Shown: in pieces, positions 15,722 to 23,828 of the stretch
How the letters are laid out: each line of letters opens with the position of its first letter
Numbering within the stretch: position 1 is the first letter of the stretch
Source of the DNA: Desulfovibrio sp.
GTDB lineage: Bacteria; Desulfobacterota; Desulfovibrionia; Desulfovibrionales; Desulfovibrionaceae
Reading direction: 5' to 3'
Length of the DNA stretch: 27,319 bases
NCBI GenBank assembly: GCA_031281815.1
Contig: JAITEY010000201.1
Location: forward strand, 1-27,319
Position numbers and translations under genes: made by a program
Notes under the pieces: generated by a model
What the model was told of the DNA's origin: nothing
Database searches by the model: none
What the model saw: the letters and a program-made list of their open reading frames with translations, nothing else

Positions 15722-18700
15722 ATGAGTCAGGATTTTATGGATCCGGAACTGTTCGCGGATTTTATCATTGAAGCCAAAGAGCACTTGGAAACTATTGAGC
15801 CTAACCTTCTGGAGCTTGAAAAAGCGCCGGACAATCTGTCGATCCTCAACGACATCTTTCGGCCCATGCATTCCCTGAAGGGAGCTTCCGGCTTTCTCGG
15901 GCTGAACAAGATAAACGGTTTGGCCCACAAGGCCGAAAGCGTTATGGACGAACTGCGCAAAGGCTCGATGGCCGTCACGTCGGACATCATGGATGTGATT
16001 CTGGCCACGACCGACCTGTTGCGGCGCATGATAGACAATCTGGAAACCCAGAGCAGCGAAGGAGATGTCGATACCTCCGACATGATCGCCGCCCTGGACG
16101 CCGTATTGGCCGGAGAGACGCCGGTAGTGGGCCGAGGCGGGCAGGAAGCGCCTGCGCAGACCGACGACGGGATCGACGCATCCGGCGGGGAAACGCCCGG
16201 AGCCGCCGGAGCCGCTGTCGGAGAAAGCTCTGGAGCCGCTGCCGCTGCCGGAGAAAGCTCCGGAGCCGCAGCCCCTGTCGGAAAAAGCTCCGGGCACGCC
16301 GGCGAAACCGCCGCGCCTGCGGAAAGCGCAGAGCAGCCGGGCGCGCCGGCTGAAGCGCGCAAGCCTTTGGATACCGACGCTTGGATAGAATCCAGAAAAA
16401 AACTGCCCAGCTATCCGCTCACCGCTTTCGGGGAAGGGCATCTGCGTGATTTTATCGAGGAGGCCAAAGACAACGTCTCCAATCTCTCGGACGGTCTCCT
16501 TGATCTGGAAAAGCACCCCGAAGGACGGGACGATCTTGTCAACGATATTTTCCGCTATTTCCACAACCTCAAGGGCAACAGCGGCATTATCGCCTTTCAG
16601 GAGATGAACAGCCTCACGCATGAGGCCGAAACCTTGCTCAATGCGTTGCGCAAGGGTGAACGGCAGGTGTCCGGCCCGCTGGTGGACCTGCTCCTCATGT
16701 CCGTTGATGTTCTGGAAGCGCTTGTATTTTGCATTGATCCGGCCGCAGGTGCGGTCACACCGTTCGACACCGGCGAACTTCTTGAAAAATTGCGCGATGC
16801 TGTTGCCGGCAAAGAATTATCCCTGCCCTCCGGCCTTGCGATGCCCCCGACGCCGGACAAGCTCGCCGCCGTTTCCGCTCCGGCCGCCGATGCGGATTTC
16901 AAGCCCGCAGTGGACAGCAACGACGTTGCGCTCTTCCGCGGCACCGTCGACCAGCAGTTCAACCACATCGCCAAGGCGCTGGAAACACTGCGCAAGGACG
17001 GGAGCAACCGCGAGTATGTGGACGCTCTGTTCCGTTCCCTGACCACCATCAGGAACTGCGCCAATTTCATGGGTCTGGAAGACATCAAGATTTACGCCCA
17101 GCGCACGGCAGGCATAGTGGAAAAAGCCCGGTCCACGAACATGGACTTTACCATCATGACCGACCTGCTGGATCAGGAATGCGCCATCCTGAAAGACTTG
17201 ATCCCCCCGGCTCTGCAAGCGCTGACCGCCGAAGTCGCCGCTCCCGCCGGCAAACAGGAAGCCCAGTCGGCGCCTGCGGCGGAACGCGCGCCTGCGGTCC
17301 CGCAAGCCGCGGCGCCCGAAAAAACGACAACGGCGACGCCTCAAGCCGCGACAACGGCAACGCCCAAAGCTGCGGCAACACCCCCGGCGCCTGCGCCCAA
17401 AGCCGCGCCCGCGGCAACGCCTCCGGCGGCGGCAGCCGACGCCGCGCCCGCGGCGCCCAAAGCGGCGCCGGCCGCGCCGGCCGCACACCCCGCGCCGGCC
17501 GCCAAGCCGGGAGGAGGGGGCGATGCCGCGGCCAAAGTGTCTTCCACCATCCGCGTGGACCATGAGAAGCTCGACCACCTCATGAACCTGATCGGCGAAC
17601 TCATCATCAACCGCAACCGCTACTCCATGCTCGCCCGCCAACTGGAAGAAACCGGCGGACAGGTGGATGTCTCCGTCATAGCCCAAAATCTTACGGAAAC
17701 CACATACTCCATGGCCCGTATTTCCGACGACCTGCAAGACACCATCATGAAGGTGCGCATGGTGCCGGTGGCCTCGGTGTTCTCGCGTTTTCCCCGTTTG
17801 GTGCGTGACCTTTCGCGCAAAAGCGGCAAAGATGTGGCCCTGATTGTTGAAGGCGAGGAGACCGAACTGGACAAGAGTGTCGTGGAGGTCATCGGCGACC
17901 CGCTTGTGCATCTCATACGCAATTCCGTCGACCACGGCATTGAACCGGAGGCCGTCCGCCGCGAACGCGGCAAAACGCCTCAGGGCAGCGTCTGGCTGCG
18001 CGCTTTTTATAAAGGCAACTCCGTCGCCATTGAAATAGAGGACGACGGCAACGGCATAGACCCGGAAGTCATGCGTCAGGTCGCGGTCCGCAAGGGCATA
18101 ATTACGCCCGAGGAAGCCAAAAATCTGGACGACCGCGAAGCAACCGAGCTTATTTTCGCCCCCGGTTTTTCCTCGGCGGAAGTGGTCACGGATATTTCCG
18201 GCCGAGGCGTGGGCATGGACGTGGTGCGCACGAACATCAAAAACCTCAAAGGCAGCATCAATATTCTCTCCGAAGTCGGCAAGGGCACCAAGTTCACGCT
18301 CGTCCTGCCCCTGACGCTGGCCATCATCGACGCCCTCATGGTCAACGTGGACAACGAGACTTTCGCCATCCCGCTGGATGCCGTATCCGAAACGGTAAAA
18401 ATCGAGGCTGAACGCCTGACCGACGTCAAGGGCCGTAAAGCCGTCACCCTGCGCGGCGAGGTCCTGGGCATCATCAGCCTTGCGGAGTTCCTGGGGCTGC
18501 ACTCCAACATGGTCAAGGAAGGGCTGTTGAACGTGGTGGTCATTGTGGACAATGACCGGCGTCTGGGTCTTGTTGTGGACCGTCTGCTGGAGCGGCAGGA
18601 AGTGGTGATCAAGCCGCTCGGCTCCTATCTGGGAGACATCAAGGGCATTTCGGGCGCAACCATCATGGGTGACGGGTCGGTTATCCTCATCCTCGACCCA

Positions 18701-18739
18701 CACGAGATATACGCCCTTGCCACGTCGAAGACCGGTTGA
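15722..18739 (+). CDS. cheA: Chemotaxis histidine kinase CheA with multiple Hpt domains
   Basis: CheA autophosphorylates and passes phosphate to CheY and CheB. At 1005 residues it is longer than the enteric form (about 650). Domain order: Hpt1 with His50 (RPMHSLKG); an Ala/Gly/Ser linker with about 10-residue repeats (roughly 163-190); Hpt2 with His281 (YFHNLKGNSG); a third Hpt-like helical domain (about 395-480) whose His is replaced by Thr441 (LTTIRNCANFMG); a long Ala/Pro-rich linker (about 500-600); a dimerisation domain; the HATPase with HLIRNSVDHGIEP, EIEDDGNGID and GRGVGMDVV; and a C-terminal CheW-like domain from TFAIPLDAVSE. ATG 15722 has AAGGA 6 nt upstream. It is the last clear che gene of the operon. 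Confidence 0.96.
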   Translation: MSQDFMDPELFADFIIEAKEHLETIEPNLLELEKAPDNLSILNDIFRPMHSLKGASGFLGLNKINGLAHKAESVMDELRKGSMAVTSDIMDVILATTDLLRRMIDNLETQSSEGDVDTSDMIAALDAVLAGETPVVGRGGQEAPAQTDDGIDASGGETPGAAGAAVGESSGAAAAAGESSGAAAPVGKSSGHAGETAAPAESAEQPGAPAEARKPLDTDAWIESRKKLPSYPLTAFGEGHLRDFIEEAKDNVSNLSDGLLDLEKHPEGRDDLVNDIFRYFHNLKGNSGIIAFQEMNSLTHEAETLLNALRKGERQVSGPLVDLLLMSVDVLEALVFCIDPAAGAVTPFDTGELLEKLRDAVAGKELSLPSGLAMPPTPDKLAAVSAPAADADFKPAVDSNDVALFRGTVDQQFNHIAKALETLRKDGSNREYVDALFRSLTTIRNCANFMGLEDIKIYAQRTAGIVEKARSTNMDFTIMTDLLDQECAILKDLIPPALQALTAEVAAPAGKQEAQSAPAAERAPAVPQAAAPEKTTTATPQAATTATPKAAATPPAPAPKAAPAATPPAAAADAAPAAPKAAPAAPAAHPAPAAKPGGGGDAAAKVSSTIRVDHEKLDHLMNLIGELIINRNRYSMLARQLEETGGQVDVSVIAQNLTETTYSMARISDDLQDTIMKVRMVPVASVFSRFPRLVRDLSRKSGKDVALIVEGEETELDKSVVEVIGDPLVHLIRNSVDHGIEPEAVRRERGKTPQGSVWLRAFYKGNSVAIEIEDDGNGIDPEVMRQVAVRKGIITPEEAKNLDDREATELIFAPGFSSAEVVTDISGRGVGMDVVRTNIKNLKGSINILSEVGKGTKFTLVLPLTLAIIDALMVNVDNETFAIPLDAVSETVKIEAERLTDVKGRKAVTLRGEVLGIISLAEFLGLHSNMVKEGLLNVVVIVDNDRRLGLVVDRLLERQEVVIKPLGSYLGDIKGISGATIMGDGSVILILDPHEIYALATSKTG
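16208..16291 (+). repeat. In-frame tandem repeat in the first cheA linker
   Basis: Three consecutive units begin GGAGCCGC and end GAAAGCTC(C/T) or AAAAGCTCC: 16208-16231 (24 nt), 16232-16261 (30 nt) and 16262-16291 (30 nt). They encode GAAVGESS, GAAAAAGESS and GAAAPVGKSS. Unit lengths are multiples of three, so the repeat only alters linker length. Confidence 0.8.
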
Positions 18740-18782
18740 CCCGACGGCGCAAGCCGCGGCACCCGCTTGTGAGGCAGCCCGT

Positions 18783-19517
18783 GTGAACGAACACGCCGCG
18801 GAAAACAGCAGAAACTTTCCTGACGCTTCCGCAAGAAATTTCGCCGCGCGGCGTTGCCGCGAACTCCTGCACGGGTTGTTGTCCGGCTGGCCCCGACGTT
18901 CACGCTCCCTTCTCATCATGGGCGCGGGCAGCATGGAATTGGTGGAAAGTGTCTGGGAAGCCGGTTTCGACGTCACCGTACAGGATAACGATGCATCCAG
19001 GCTGGAGCGCGTCGGGAGCTTTATGGGCAGGCGCGTTGAATGTGTGCTTTCCGCTCCGGACCATCTGCCCTTCGACGACAAATCCTTCGACTATGCGGCG
19101 GCATCGCCGACCCTTGATTTTGCGGGCAACCCCGAGGCCGTGCAGACGGAAATGGGGCGGTTGTCCTGCGGCGGCGTGATTCTGATTTTTTTCAACGCGT
19201 GGTCCCTCTTCGGTCTGGAGTGCCTGGCCCGGCGGGCGGCAGCGTTCGCCGTCGCGCCGGGACGCCTGCGCAGCCCGAGCACGCCGGCCGCGACGGCACG
19301 CAAGGTCTGGCCCGGCAAAACGCGGGTCTGGGCTTCGGCCCTGCCGGGACCGAGCTGCACTTGGCGCGACGGATTTTTTTTGCGGCGCGTGAACAGCCTG
19401 GACCTCCCCCTGCCCCTCGGGGCCGTAGCCGGCCTGCGCGTGGATTTTGCGCCCATGTACGCCGGCACGCCGCTCGTCCTGCGCAACAGGGAGCCGGCCG
19501 TTTCCGCAAAACCATAG
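18783..19517 (+). CDS. Putative class I SAM-dependent methyltransferase
   Basis: The 244-residue product contains a Rossmann-type SAM-binding core: SLLIMGAGSMELVESVWEAG (motif I), VTVQDNDASRL (acidic motif II), APDHLPFDDKSFDYAAASPT (motifs III-IV) and a GGVILIFFNAWS strand. The C-terminal third (WPGKTRVWASALPGPSCTW and onwards) is not recognised. The start is GTG 18783, with GAGG 8 nt upstream; a longer frame overlaps the cheA end but lacks an RBS. It lies 43 nt after cheA and 28 nt before rsmD, and could be co-transcribed with either. The substrate is unknown. Confidence 0.75.
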   Translation: MNEHAAENSRNFPDASARNFAARRCRELLHGLLSGWPRRSRSLLIMGAGSMELVESVWEAGFDVTVQDNDASRLERVGSFMGRRVECVLSAPDHLPFDDKSFDYAAASPTLDFAGNPEAVQTEMGRLSCGGVILIFFNAWSLFGLECLARRAAAFAVAPGRLRSPSTPAATARKVWPGKTRVWASALPGPSCTWRDGFFLRRVNSLDLPLPLGAVAGLRVDFAPMYAGTPLVLRNREPAVSAKP

Positions 19518-19545
19518 GGAAACGCCGACTGCAGGAGGCCGGCAC

Positions 19546-20133
19546 ATGCGCATCATCGCAGGCAAATACGGCGGACGGAGGCTCAAGACCACCGTCGGCC
19601 CCGGCTTCAGGCCGGCCATGGGCAAGGTGCGGGAATCCCTGTTTTCCATGCTCGAATCCACAGGCATCGTCTGGCCTCAGGTCCGCGCCCTGGACCTTTT
19701 TGCCGGCGGCGGCAGCCTGGGTTTTGAAGCCCTGAGCCGGGGCGCGGACCACGTCTGCTTCGTGGAATCAGCCCCCTACGCCGCCAAGGTGATCAAGGCC
19801 AATGCCGCCGCTCTGAAACTGGACGCTGCGGGCTTCGACATACGTTGCGAAGAGGTGGGCAGAGCCTTGGCTGTTGCTCCCGCGGAGCCTTTTACCCTGG
19901 TATTTATAGACCCGCCATACCGCGCGGAGCTTTTGCAGCGCACCCTGGACGCGCTGCTGAGGAAGCCGTTCACGACGCAGGGAGCCCTGATCAACGCCGA
20001 ATTCCGCGCGGGAAGCGCCTTCGCGCCCGACAAGGCGCACCCGTCCCTGGAAGTGTCGGCGGACCGCGTCTATGGACAGACCCGCGTTATCCTGTGGAAA
20101 GTGCGGGAATCCGATGCTTGCCTGCAACTGTAA
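19546..20133 (+). CDS. rsmD: 16S rRNA (guanine-966-N2)-methyltransferase RsmD
   Basis: RsmD methylates G966 of 16S rRNA within the 30S subunit, using S-adenosylmethionine. The 195-residue product has the family's N-terminus MRIIAGKYGGRRL, the RPAMGKVRESLFSML segment, SAM-binding ALDLFAGGGSLGFEALSRGA and the catalytic motif FIDPPYR. The ATG at 19546 is set by a perfect AGGAGG at 19533-19538; longer frames read into the preceding gene. coaD follows after 113 nt, a common rsmD-coaD arrangement in bacteria. Confidence 0.94.
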   Translation: MRIIAGKYGGRRLKTTVGPGFRPAMGKVRESLFSMLESTGIVWPQVRALDLFAGGGSLGFEALSRGADHVCFVESAPYAAKVIKANAAALKLDAAGFDIRCEEVGRALAVAPAEPFTLVFIDPPYRAELLQRTLDALLRKPFTTQGALINAEFRAGSAFAPDKAHPSLEVSADRVYGQTRVILWKVRESDACLQL

Positions 20134-20158
20134 GCACGACAATCCCCACAGGAAGCTG

Positions 20159-20175
20159 CGCCGCCCGCAGCGGCG
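20159..20175. other. Hairpin between rsmD and coaD
   Basis: CGCCGC at 20159-20164 and GCGGCG at 20170-20175 form a 6-bp stem with a 5-nt loop. Without a T-run it is unlikely to terminate transcription. The rest of the 113-nt gap holds only the coaD RBS. Confidence 0.3.
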
Positions 20176-20246
20176 TGCGCCGGCGCTTTCCGGGAGACCT
20201 GCCGTCGGCATTGTTGCAATTCCACACTCAAACAAAGGACCGATAT

Positions 20247-20774
20247 ATGCAGCGTGAAGCCGGCGTCGCCGTCTACCCCGGCACCTTCGACCCCCTGACC
20301 AACGGTCACGCCGGTCTGGTCCGCAGGGCCTGCGCCATCTTCGACACTGTGGTCGTGGCCGTGGCCGGCGACAGCCCGAAAAATACCCTTTTTTCCGTGG
20401 AGGAACGCGTGGAAATGGCCCGTGCGGCCTTCGTCGACAACCCCAACGTGGAAGTGGAATCCTTTTCCGGTCTCACCGTGGACTATGCCGAGCGCCGCAA
20501 GGCGGGCGTCATCCTGCGCGGCCTGCGCGCGGTTTCCGATTTCGATTACGAGTTTCAAATCACGCTCATGAACCGCAAAATGAAACGTCATATTCACACG
20601 GTCTTTCTCATGGCGGATTACCAGTGGCTTTACATCAGTTCCACGGTAGTCAAGGCCTCTGCCAAGCTCGGAGGCGACATCAGGGGGCTGGTGCCGGAGA
20701 ACGTTTACTACCGCCTGCGTGAGAAGTTCGGGTATCCCTATCCTGTGGACCCCGACGCGGAAGATGATGAATGA
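20247..20774 (+). CDS. coaD: Phosphopantetheine adenylyltransferase
   Basis: CoaD joins 4'-phosphopantetheine and ATP to dephospho-CoA, the penultimate CoA step. The 175-residue product carries the nucleotidyltransferase signature YPGTFDPLTNGH near the N-terminus, RGLRAVSDFDYEFQITLMNR in the middle and YISSTVVK near the C-terminus. ATG 20247 has AAAGGA (20234-20239) 7 nt upstream; a longer open frame into rsmD has no support. The extreme C-terminus is acidic (DPDAEDDE). Its last codons overlap the start of the methylthiotransferase gene. Confidence 0.95.
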   Translation: MQREAGVAVYPGTFDPLTNGHAGLVRRACAIFDTVVVAVAGDSPKNTLFSVEERVEMARAAFVDNPNVEVESFSGLTVDYAERRKAGVILRGLRAVSDFDYEFQITLMNRKMKRHIHTVFLMADYQWLYISSTVVKASAKLGGDIRGLVPENVYYRLREKFGYPYPVDPDAEDDE

Positions 20775-22089
20775 CGCCGCGCCGGGAGGCGCTTTTTTTA
20801 TCTGCACAATGGGCTGCAAGGTAAATCGCTACGAGGCGCAGGCCCTGCGCGAAAGCTGGGCGGCGCGGGGCATGAAGGAAGCCGCGCGGCCTGAAGACGC
20901 CGGGACCGTGGTCGTCAACTCCTGTGCGGTCACCGCCGCGGCAGTGGCCGACCTGCGGGCGGCCGTGCGTCGTTTCAGGCGCGCTGCCCCGGAGGCCGAA
21001 ATCATCGTCACCGGCTGCGCTGCCGGGCCGGCAGGGATTGCGGAGCTGCCGGGTGCCTCCCGCCTTGTGCCCCAGCGCGACAAGGCCGGTCTTCTGGACT
21101 TGTTTTCCGGAAACGGCGCGACAGGGCCGCCGGGGTTTTCCGCAAACAACGCGGCAGGTGCGCCGGAATTCTCCGTGTCCTCCTGTGACCGTTCACGGGC
21201 GGTGCTCAAGATACAGGACGGTTGTTCCCACGCCTGCGCCTTCTGCATTGTGCCTTCGGTGAGGGGAGCCGCGCGTTCGCGCCCGCCGGAAGCATCGATC
21301 GGCGAGGCTCTGCGCCTGTTGCGCGCCGGTTTTCGGGAAATTGTGCTCAGCGGCGTCAACCTGCGCGCATACAGGGAGACCGGCGGGAGGGATTTCTGGG
21401 GTTTTCTGGAACGACTGGAGGATACGCTTGCTCCGGATTGGGCGGGTCGCGCGCGCCTGCGCCTGAGTTCCCTCGAACCCGGACAACTCGGCGACAGGGC
21501 GCTGGCCGTGCTGGGCCGCAGCCGCATGGTCGCACCGCATCTGCACCTGTCGCTGCAAAGCGGCGATCCGGCCGTTCTCATGCGTATGCGGCGCGGACAC
21601 TATGAGCCTGAGGCGCTTCCGGAGTTTTTCGCCCGCCTGCGCGCCCTGTGGCCGCGTTTTGCCTTGGGCGCGGATATGTTGACGGGCTTTCCCGGCGAAA
21701 CGGACGCGGAATTCGAGACCGGCCTGGACCTCATCCGGCGTCTTCCCCTGACCTATGCCCACGTGTTTCCCTATTCACGGCGTCCGGGCACGCCCGCCGC
21801 CGACATGCCCGGGCAGGTCGGGGCCGGGGTGAAGAAAGCGAGGGCGGCCCGTCTGCGCGCCTTCGCGCGGGAAAGGAAGGAAGCCTTTCTGCGTTCCCTG
21901 CTCGATGTCCCTTTGCTGTACGCGGTGTTTGAGGAAGGAAGCGGCGACCCGCGCACCGGCATGTGCGAATACTACGCGGAATGCCTCCTGCCGGATGAAG
22001 GCGCTGCGCGCGTCCGCCCCCGCGTACTGACGCCCGTCCGTCCCTTGGCGTTGCGCGGCGGCAGATTGCTCACGGCGCCGGCGCAATGA
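20764..22089 (+). CDS. mtaB: MtaB-like tRNA methylthiotransferase (radical SAM)
   Basis: MtaB-type enzymes add a methylthio group to t6A37 of tRNA, using two [4Fe-4S] clusters. The 441-residue product has the N-terminal UPF0004 domain with FFICTMGCKVNRYEAQ, VVNSCAVTAAAV and VTGCAAG. The radical SAM motif is in IQDGCSHACAFCIVP (CxxxCxxC). EIVLSGVNLRAY, LHLSLQSGDPAVLMRMRRGH and DMLTGFPGETDAEF follow, and a short C-terminal TRAM-like region ends the protein. RimO or MiaB are less likely because of the CTMGCKVN motif. The ATG is 20764 or 20767, overlapping coaD by 8-11 nt. A tandem duplication has lengthened the linker before the radical SAM motif. The stop overlaps the next gene (ATGA). Confidence 0.88.
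   Translation: MMNDAAPGGAFFICTMGCKVNRYEAQALRESWAARGMKEAARPEDAGTVVVNSCAVTAAAVADLRAAVRRFRRAAPEAEIIVTGCAAGPAGIAELPGASRLVPQRDKAGLLDLFSGNGATGPPGFSANNAAGAPEFSVSSCDRSRAVLKIQDGCSHACAFCIVPSVRGAARSRPPEASIGEALRLLRAGFREIVLSGVNLRAYRETGGRDFWGFLERLEDTLAPDWAGRARLRLSSLEPGQLGDRALAVLGRSRMVAPHLHLSLQSGDPAVLMRMRRGHYEPEALPEFFARLRALWPRFALGADMLTGFPGETDAEFETGLDLIRRLPLTYAHVFPYSRRPGTPAADMPGQVGAGVKKARAARLRAFARERKEAFLRSLLDVPLLYAVFEEGSGDPRTGMCEYYAECLLPDEGAARVRPRVLTPVRPLALRGGRLLTAPAQ
21103..21168 (+). repeat. 33-bp in-frame tandem duplication in the mtaB linker
   Basis: Bases 21103-21135 and 21136-21168 match at 25 of 33 positions, both beginning TTTTCCG. They encode FSGNGATGPPG and FSANNAAGAPE. A weak third start (FSVSS) follows. 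The duplication lies between the UPF0004 domain and the radical SAM motif. Confidence 0.65.
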
Positions 22090-22556
22090 CGGCGGACAAG
22101 AACTGCGCCGTGCGCATGCCGCCTGTTCCGGCGCTCTTTCCCAAGCGCAAAAAACGCAGAAAGACGAGGCTCGGCGTCCCGCCCGGACGTTCGAGCCGCT
22201 TGTACGTTGTCGTCGAGCCGTCCGCAGTCGGCCTGTTCCGCTATCTGCTGGAAGCGCACGACAACCTCGGTTTGATGACCGTGCTTGATCGCCGCAGAGC
22301 CGCGCTGCTGCTGCGCTTTGCCCCCGGCATGGAAAAGGAGATGCGGGAGTTCGTCGAGAGCGTGAAAGCGATGCTGCCGTGCTCCGACCCGGTGAAGCTG
22401 CCCGGCGCCGAGCCGTCCGCGAACTGCGGAACCACACCGACGGGCAAGTGTTCCAGACTGTTGAGCCTGCCGGGCACATTGTCTGCGGACGCGTCCCCTG
22501 CGCGGGGAAGCGCGAACCCCCGGCCTTGGGCGGACGTTTCCGGCGGAGACGGGTGA
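22086..22556 (+). CDS. DUF4911-like small protein with a C-terminal extension
   Basis: Residues about 36-95 (SRLYVVVEPSAVGLFRYLLE, then DNLGLMTVLDRRRAALLLRF and MREFVESVKAML) look like the DUF4911 domain of Desulfovibrio-type bacteria, whose function is unknown. The N-terminus is very basic (PKRKKRRKTR). The last 60 residues are Pro/Ser/Ala-rich and probably disordered, longer than I expect for the family. The ATG overlaps the mtaB stop by 4 nt, and the stop overlaps the next start (TGATG), so mtaB, this gene and the chelatase gene form one coupled unit. Confidence 0.7.
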   Translation: MTADKNCAVRMPPVPALFPKRKKRRKTRLGVPPGRSSRLYVVVEPSAVGLFRYLLEAHDNLGLMTVLDRRRAALLLRFAPGMEKEMREFVESVKAMLPCSDPVKLPGAEPSANCGTTPTGKCSRLLSLPGTLSADASPARGSANPRPWADVSGGDG

Positions 22557-23488
22557 TGCGGGGTAACACCGGCATTCTTCTGGTCGCTTACGGCTCTCCA
22601 GGAGCCGCGGCGCAACAGGCCCCGGATTGTTTCGAGAGCCTGGTAAGGCGGACCTTTCCTGCTCTGCCGGTGTATCGGGCGTTTACCTCGGAGAGCAGGC
22701 GTCGCGGAGCGTTTCAACAGGTATGTTGTATGCCTCCGGCGGCCGGGGCGCTGCCCCGGACCCCGCCGGGGGAAATGATTTCCACCGGACTCCCTCATCG
22801 GGGATATACATTTTCAAAGTTAAACCGCTCCGACCCGGCCGGCGGGCATAGAGATTCGGTATACGAGGCGTTGCTCCGCATGGGCGCCGGGCATTGCGCG
22901 CGCGTCGCGGTGCAAAGCCTGCACCTTGTGCCCGGCCTGGAATACCGGGCCATGACGGCGGAAATCGCCGAGGCCCTCAAGGCGGGCGGGCCGCCGCATA
23001 TCCGGGTCGGCGCCCCGCTCCTCCACACGGAGGCGGACGCGCATGAAGCGGCGGCAGCCCTGACGGCGTTGTTTCCGGAAGAACGCGACCCGGATGAAGT
23101 CGTAGTCTGGGTAGGCCACGGCGGGAGCGCGTCGGACGACGTTTACGCGCGCTTTGCTTCTGCCGTCGCGGCGCTGGACAGGCGGGTGCTGCTGGGCACC
23201 TTGGCCGGAAAAAAAGGCGTTGAAAATATTATTGAGGAATTGCGCGCCCTGCGCAACGGATCTGCGGGCAGGGTACGGCTTGTTCCTCTGCTTGCCGCGG
23301 TAGGCAGGCATGCGGCCGAGGATATCGCCGGCGCCGGGGAACGCTCCTGGCGCGGGCGCATTGCGGCGGCGAGCTTCGACTGCCGCGTGGAACTCAAGGG
23401 TCTTGCGGAGCGCGAAGAATTTGCCCGTATCTGGCTCGCCCGTCTGGCGGCTGCGCTCGACGCGCTTGAGATAGGCGGTATCTCGTGA
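22556..23488 (+). CDS. cbiK: Sirohydrochlorin cobaltochelatase-like protein (CbiK) with an in-frame repeat insertion
   Basis: CbiK inserts Co(II) or Fe(II) into sirohydrochlorin for cobalamin or sirohaem synthesis. The 310-residue product shows ILLVAYGSPG at the N-terminus, the metal-site His in VAVQSLHLVPGLEY, a GAPLLH strand, VVWVGHGG, KKGVENIIEELRAL, VRLVPLLAAVGRHAAEDIAG, and a typical KGLAEREEF end. Between VYRAFTSES (about 39-47) and DSVYEALLRMG (about 100-110) about 53 residues separate elements that are normally about 16-18 apart. Residues about 59-83 there are encoded by repeat copy B. No signal peptide is visible, so a cytoplasmic form is likely. ATG 22556 has GGAG (22545-22548) 7 nt upstream. 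Whether the enzyme is active is not known. Confidence 0.82.
   Translation: MRGNTGILLVAYGSPGAAAQQAPDCFESLVRRTFPALPVYRAFTSESRRRGAFQQVCCMPPAAGALPRTPPGEMISTGLPHRGYTFSKLNRSDPAGGHRDSVYEALLRMGAGHCARVAVQSLHLVPGLEYRAMTAEIAEALKAGGPPHIRVGAPLLHTEADAHEAAAALTALFPEERDPDEVVVWVGHGGSASDDVYARFASAVAALDRRVLLGTLAGKKGVENIIEELRALRNGSAGRVRLVPLLAAVGRHAAEDIAGAGERSWRGRIAAASFDCRVELKGLAEREEFARIWLARLAAALDALEIGGIS
22732..22803 (+). repeat. Dispersed hairpin repeat, copy B, inside the cbiK-like gene
   Basis: This 72-nt stretch is the inverted counterpart of 6288-6358, about 92% identical by hand alignment. It holds the stem CCGGGGC/GCCCCGG and a second imperfect stem CCGGGGGAAAT/ATTTCCACCGG. It is read in frame as PPAAGALPRTPPGEMISTGL, adding residues with no counterpart in CbiK proteins. 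Weaker similarity between the two copies seems to extend some 15-20 nt beyond each end. Confidence 0.85.
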
Positions 23489-23599
23489 GGCGAGGGCAGA
23501 GCAGTTCGTGAGGCAAGACGGAACAGCCCCTCCGCCGCGGCCGGCGCTTCATTGCCGCATGGACCCGGTTTCGCCGTGCGTCGAAGAGAAGAACAGGCG

Positions 23600-23800
23600 T
23601 CAGGTATCGTCCCGGCTCTCAGTTTTTGCCTTGTCGGCGCGGGATGGGGTAATGTCTATTTCGTCCGGTTCAGTGGCGGCTTTTTTGAAATTTTTGATGG
23701 CCTTGCCGAGCCCGCTGCCTATCTCCGGCAGCCTTTTCGCGCCGAAAAGCACAAGACCTATAACGAGAACAACGAGAATTTCCTGAATGCCGATGCCCAT
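23600..23800 (-). CDS. tatA: Sec-independent protein translocase TatA/E
   Basis: TatA forms the pore-like ring of the twin-arginine translocase in the inner membrane. The 66-residue product has the standard plan: a short N-terminus, one membrane helix ([20 protein letters not shown]), the FGxxxLP hinge, an amphipathic helix ([12 protein letters not shown]) and a charged tail. ATG 23800 has GGAGG about 5 nt upstream. It is the last gene after purF on the minus strand (28-nt gap). tatB and tatC are not in the window. Confidence 0.93.
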   Translation of the reverse strand: MGIGIQEILVVLVIGLVLFGAKRLPEIGSGLGKAIKNFKKAATEPDEIDITPSRADKAKTESRDDT

Positions 23801-23828
23801 AGATCCTCCATTTATAGGCGTTATCCTT

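Noticed and set aside
16817..19081. Very long minus-strand frame opposite cheA
   Set aside because: It is antisense to cheA and shows the usual Arg/His/Gly-rich composition of a shadow frame in GC-rich DNA.
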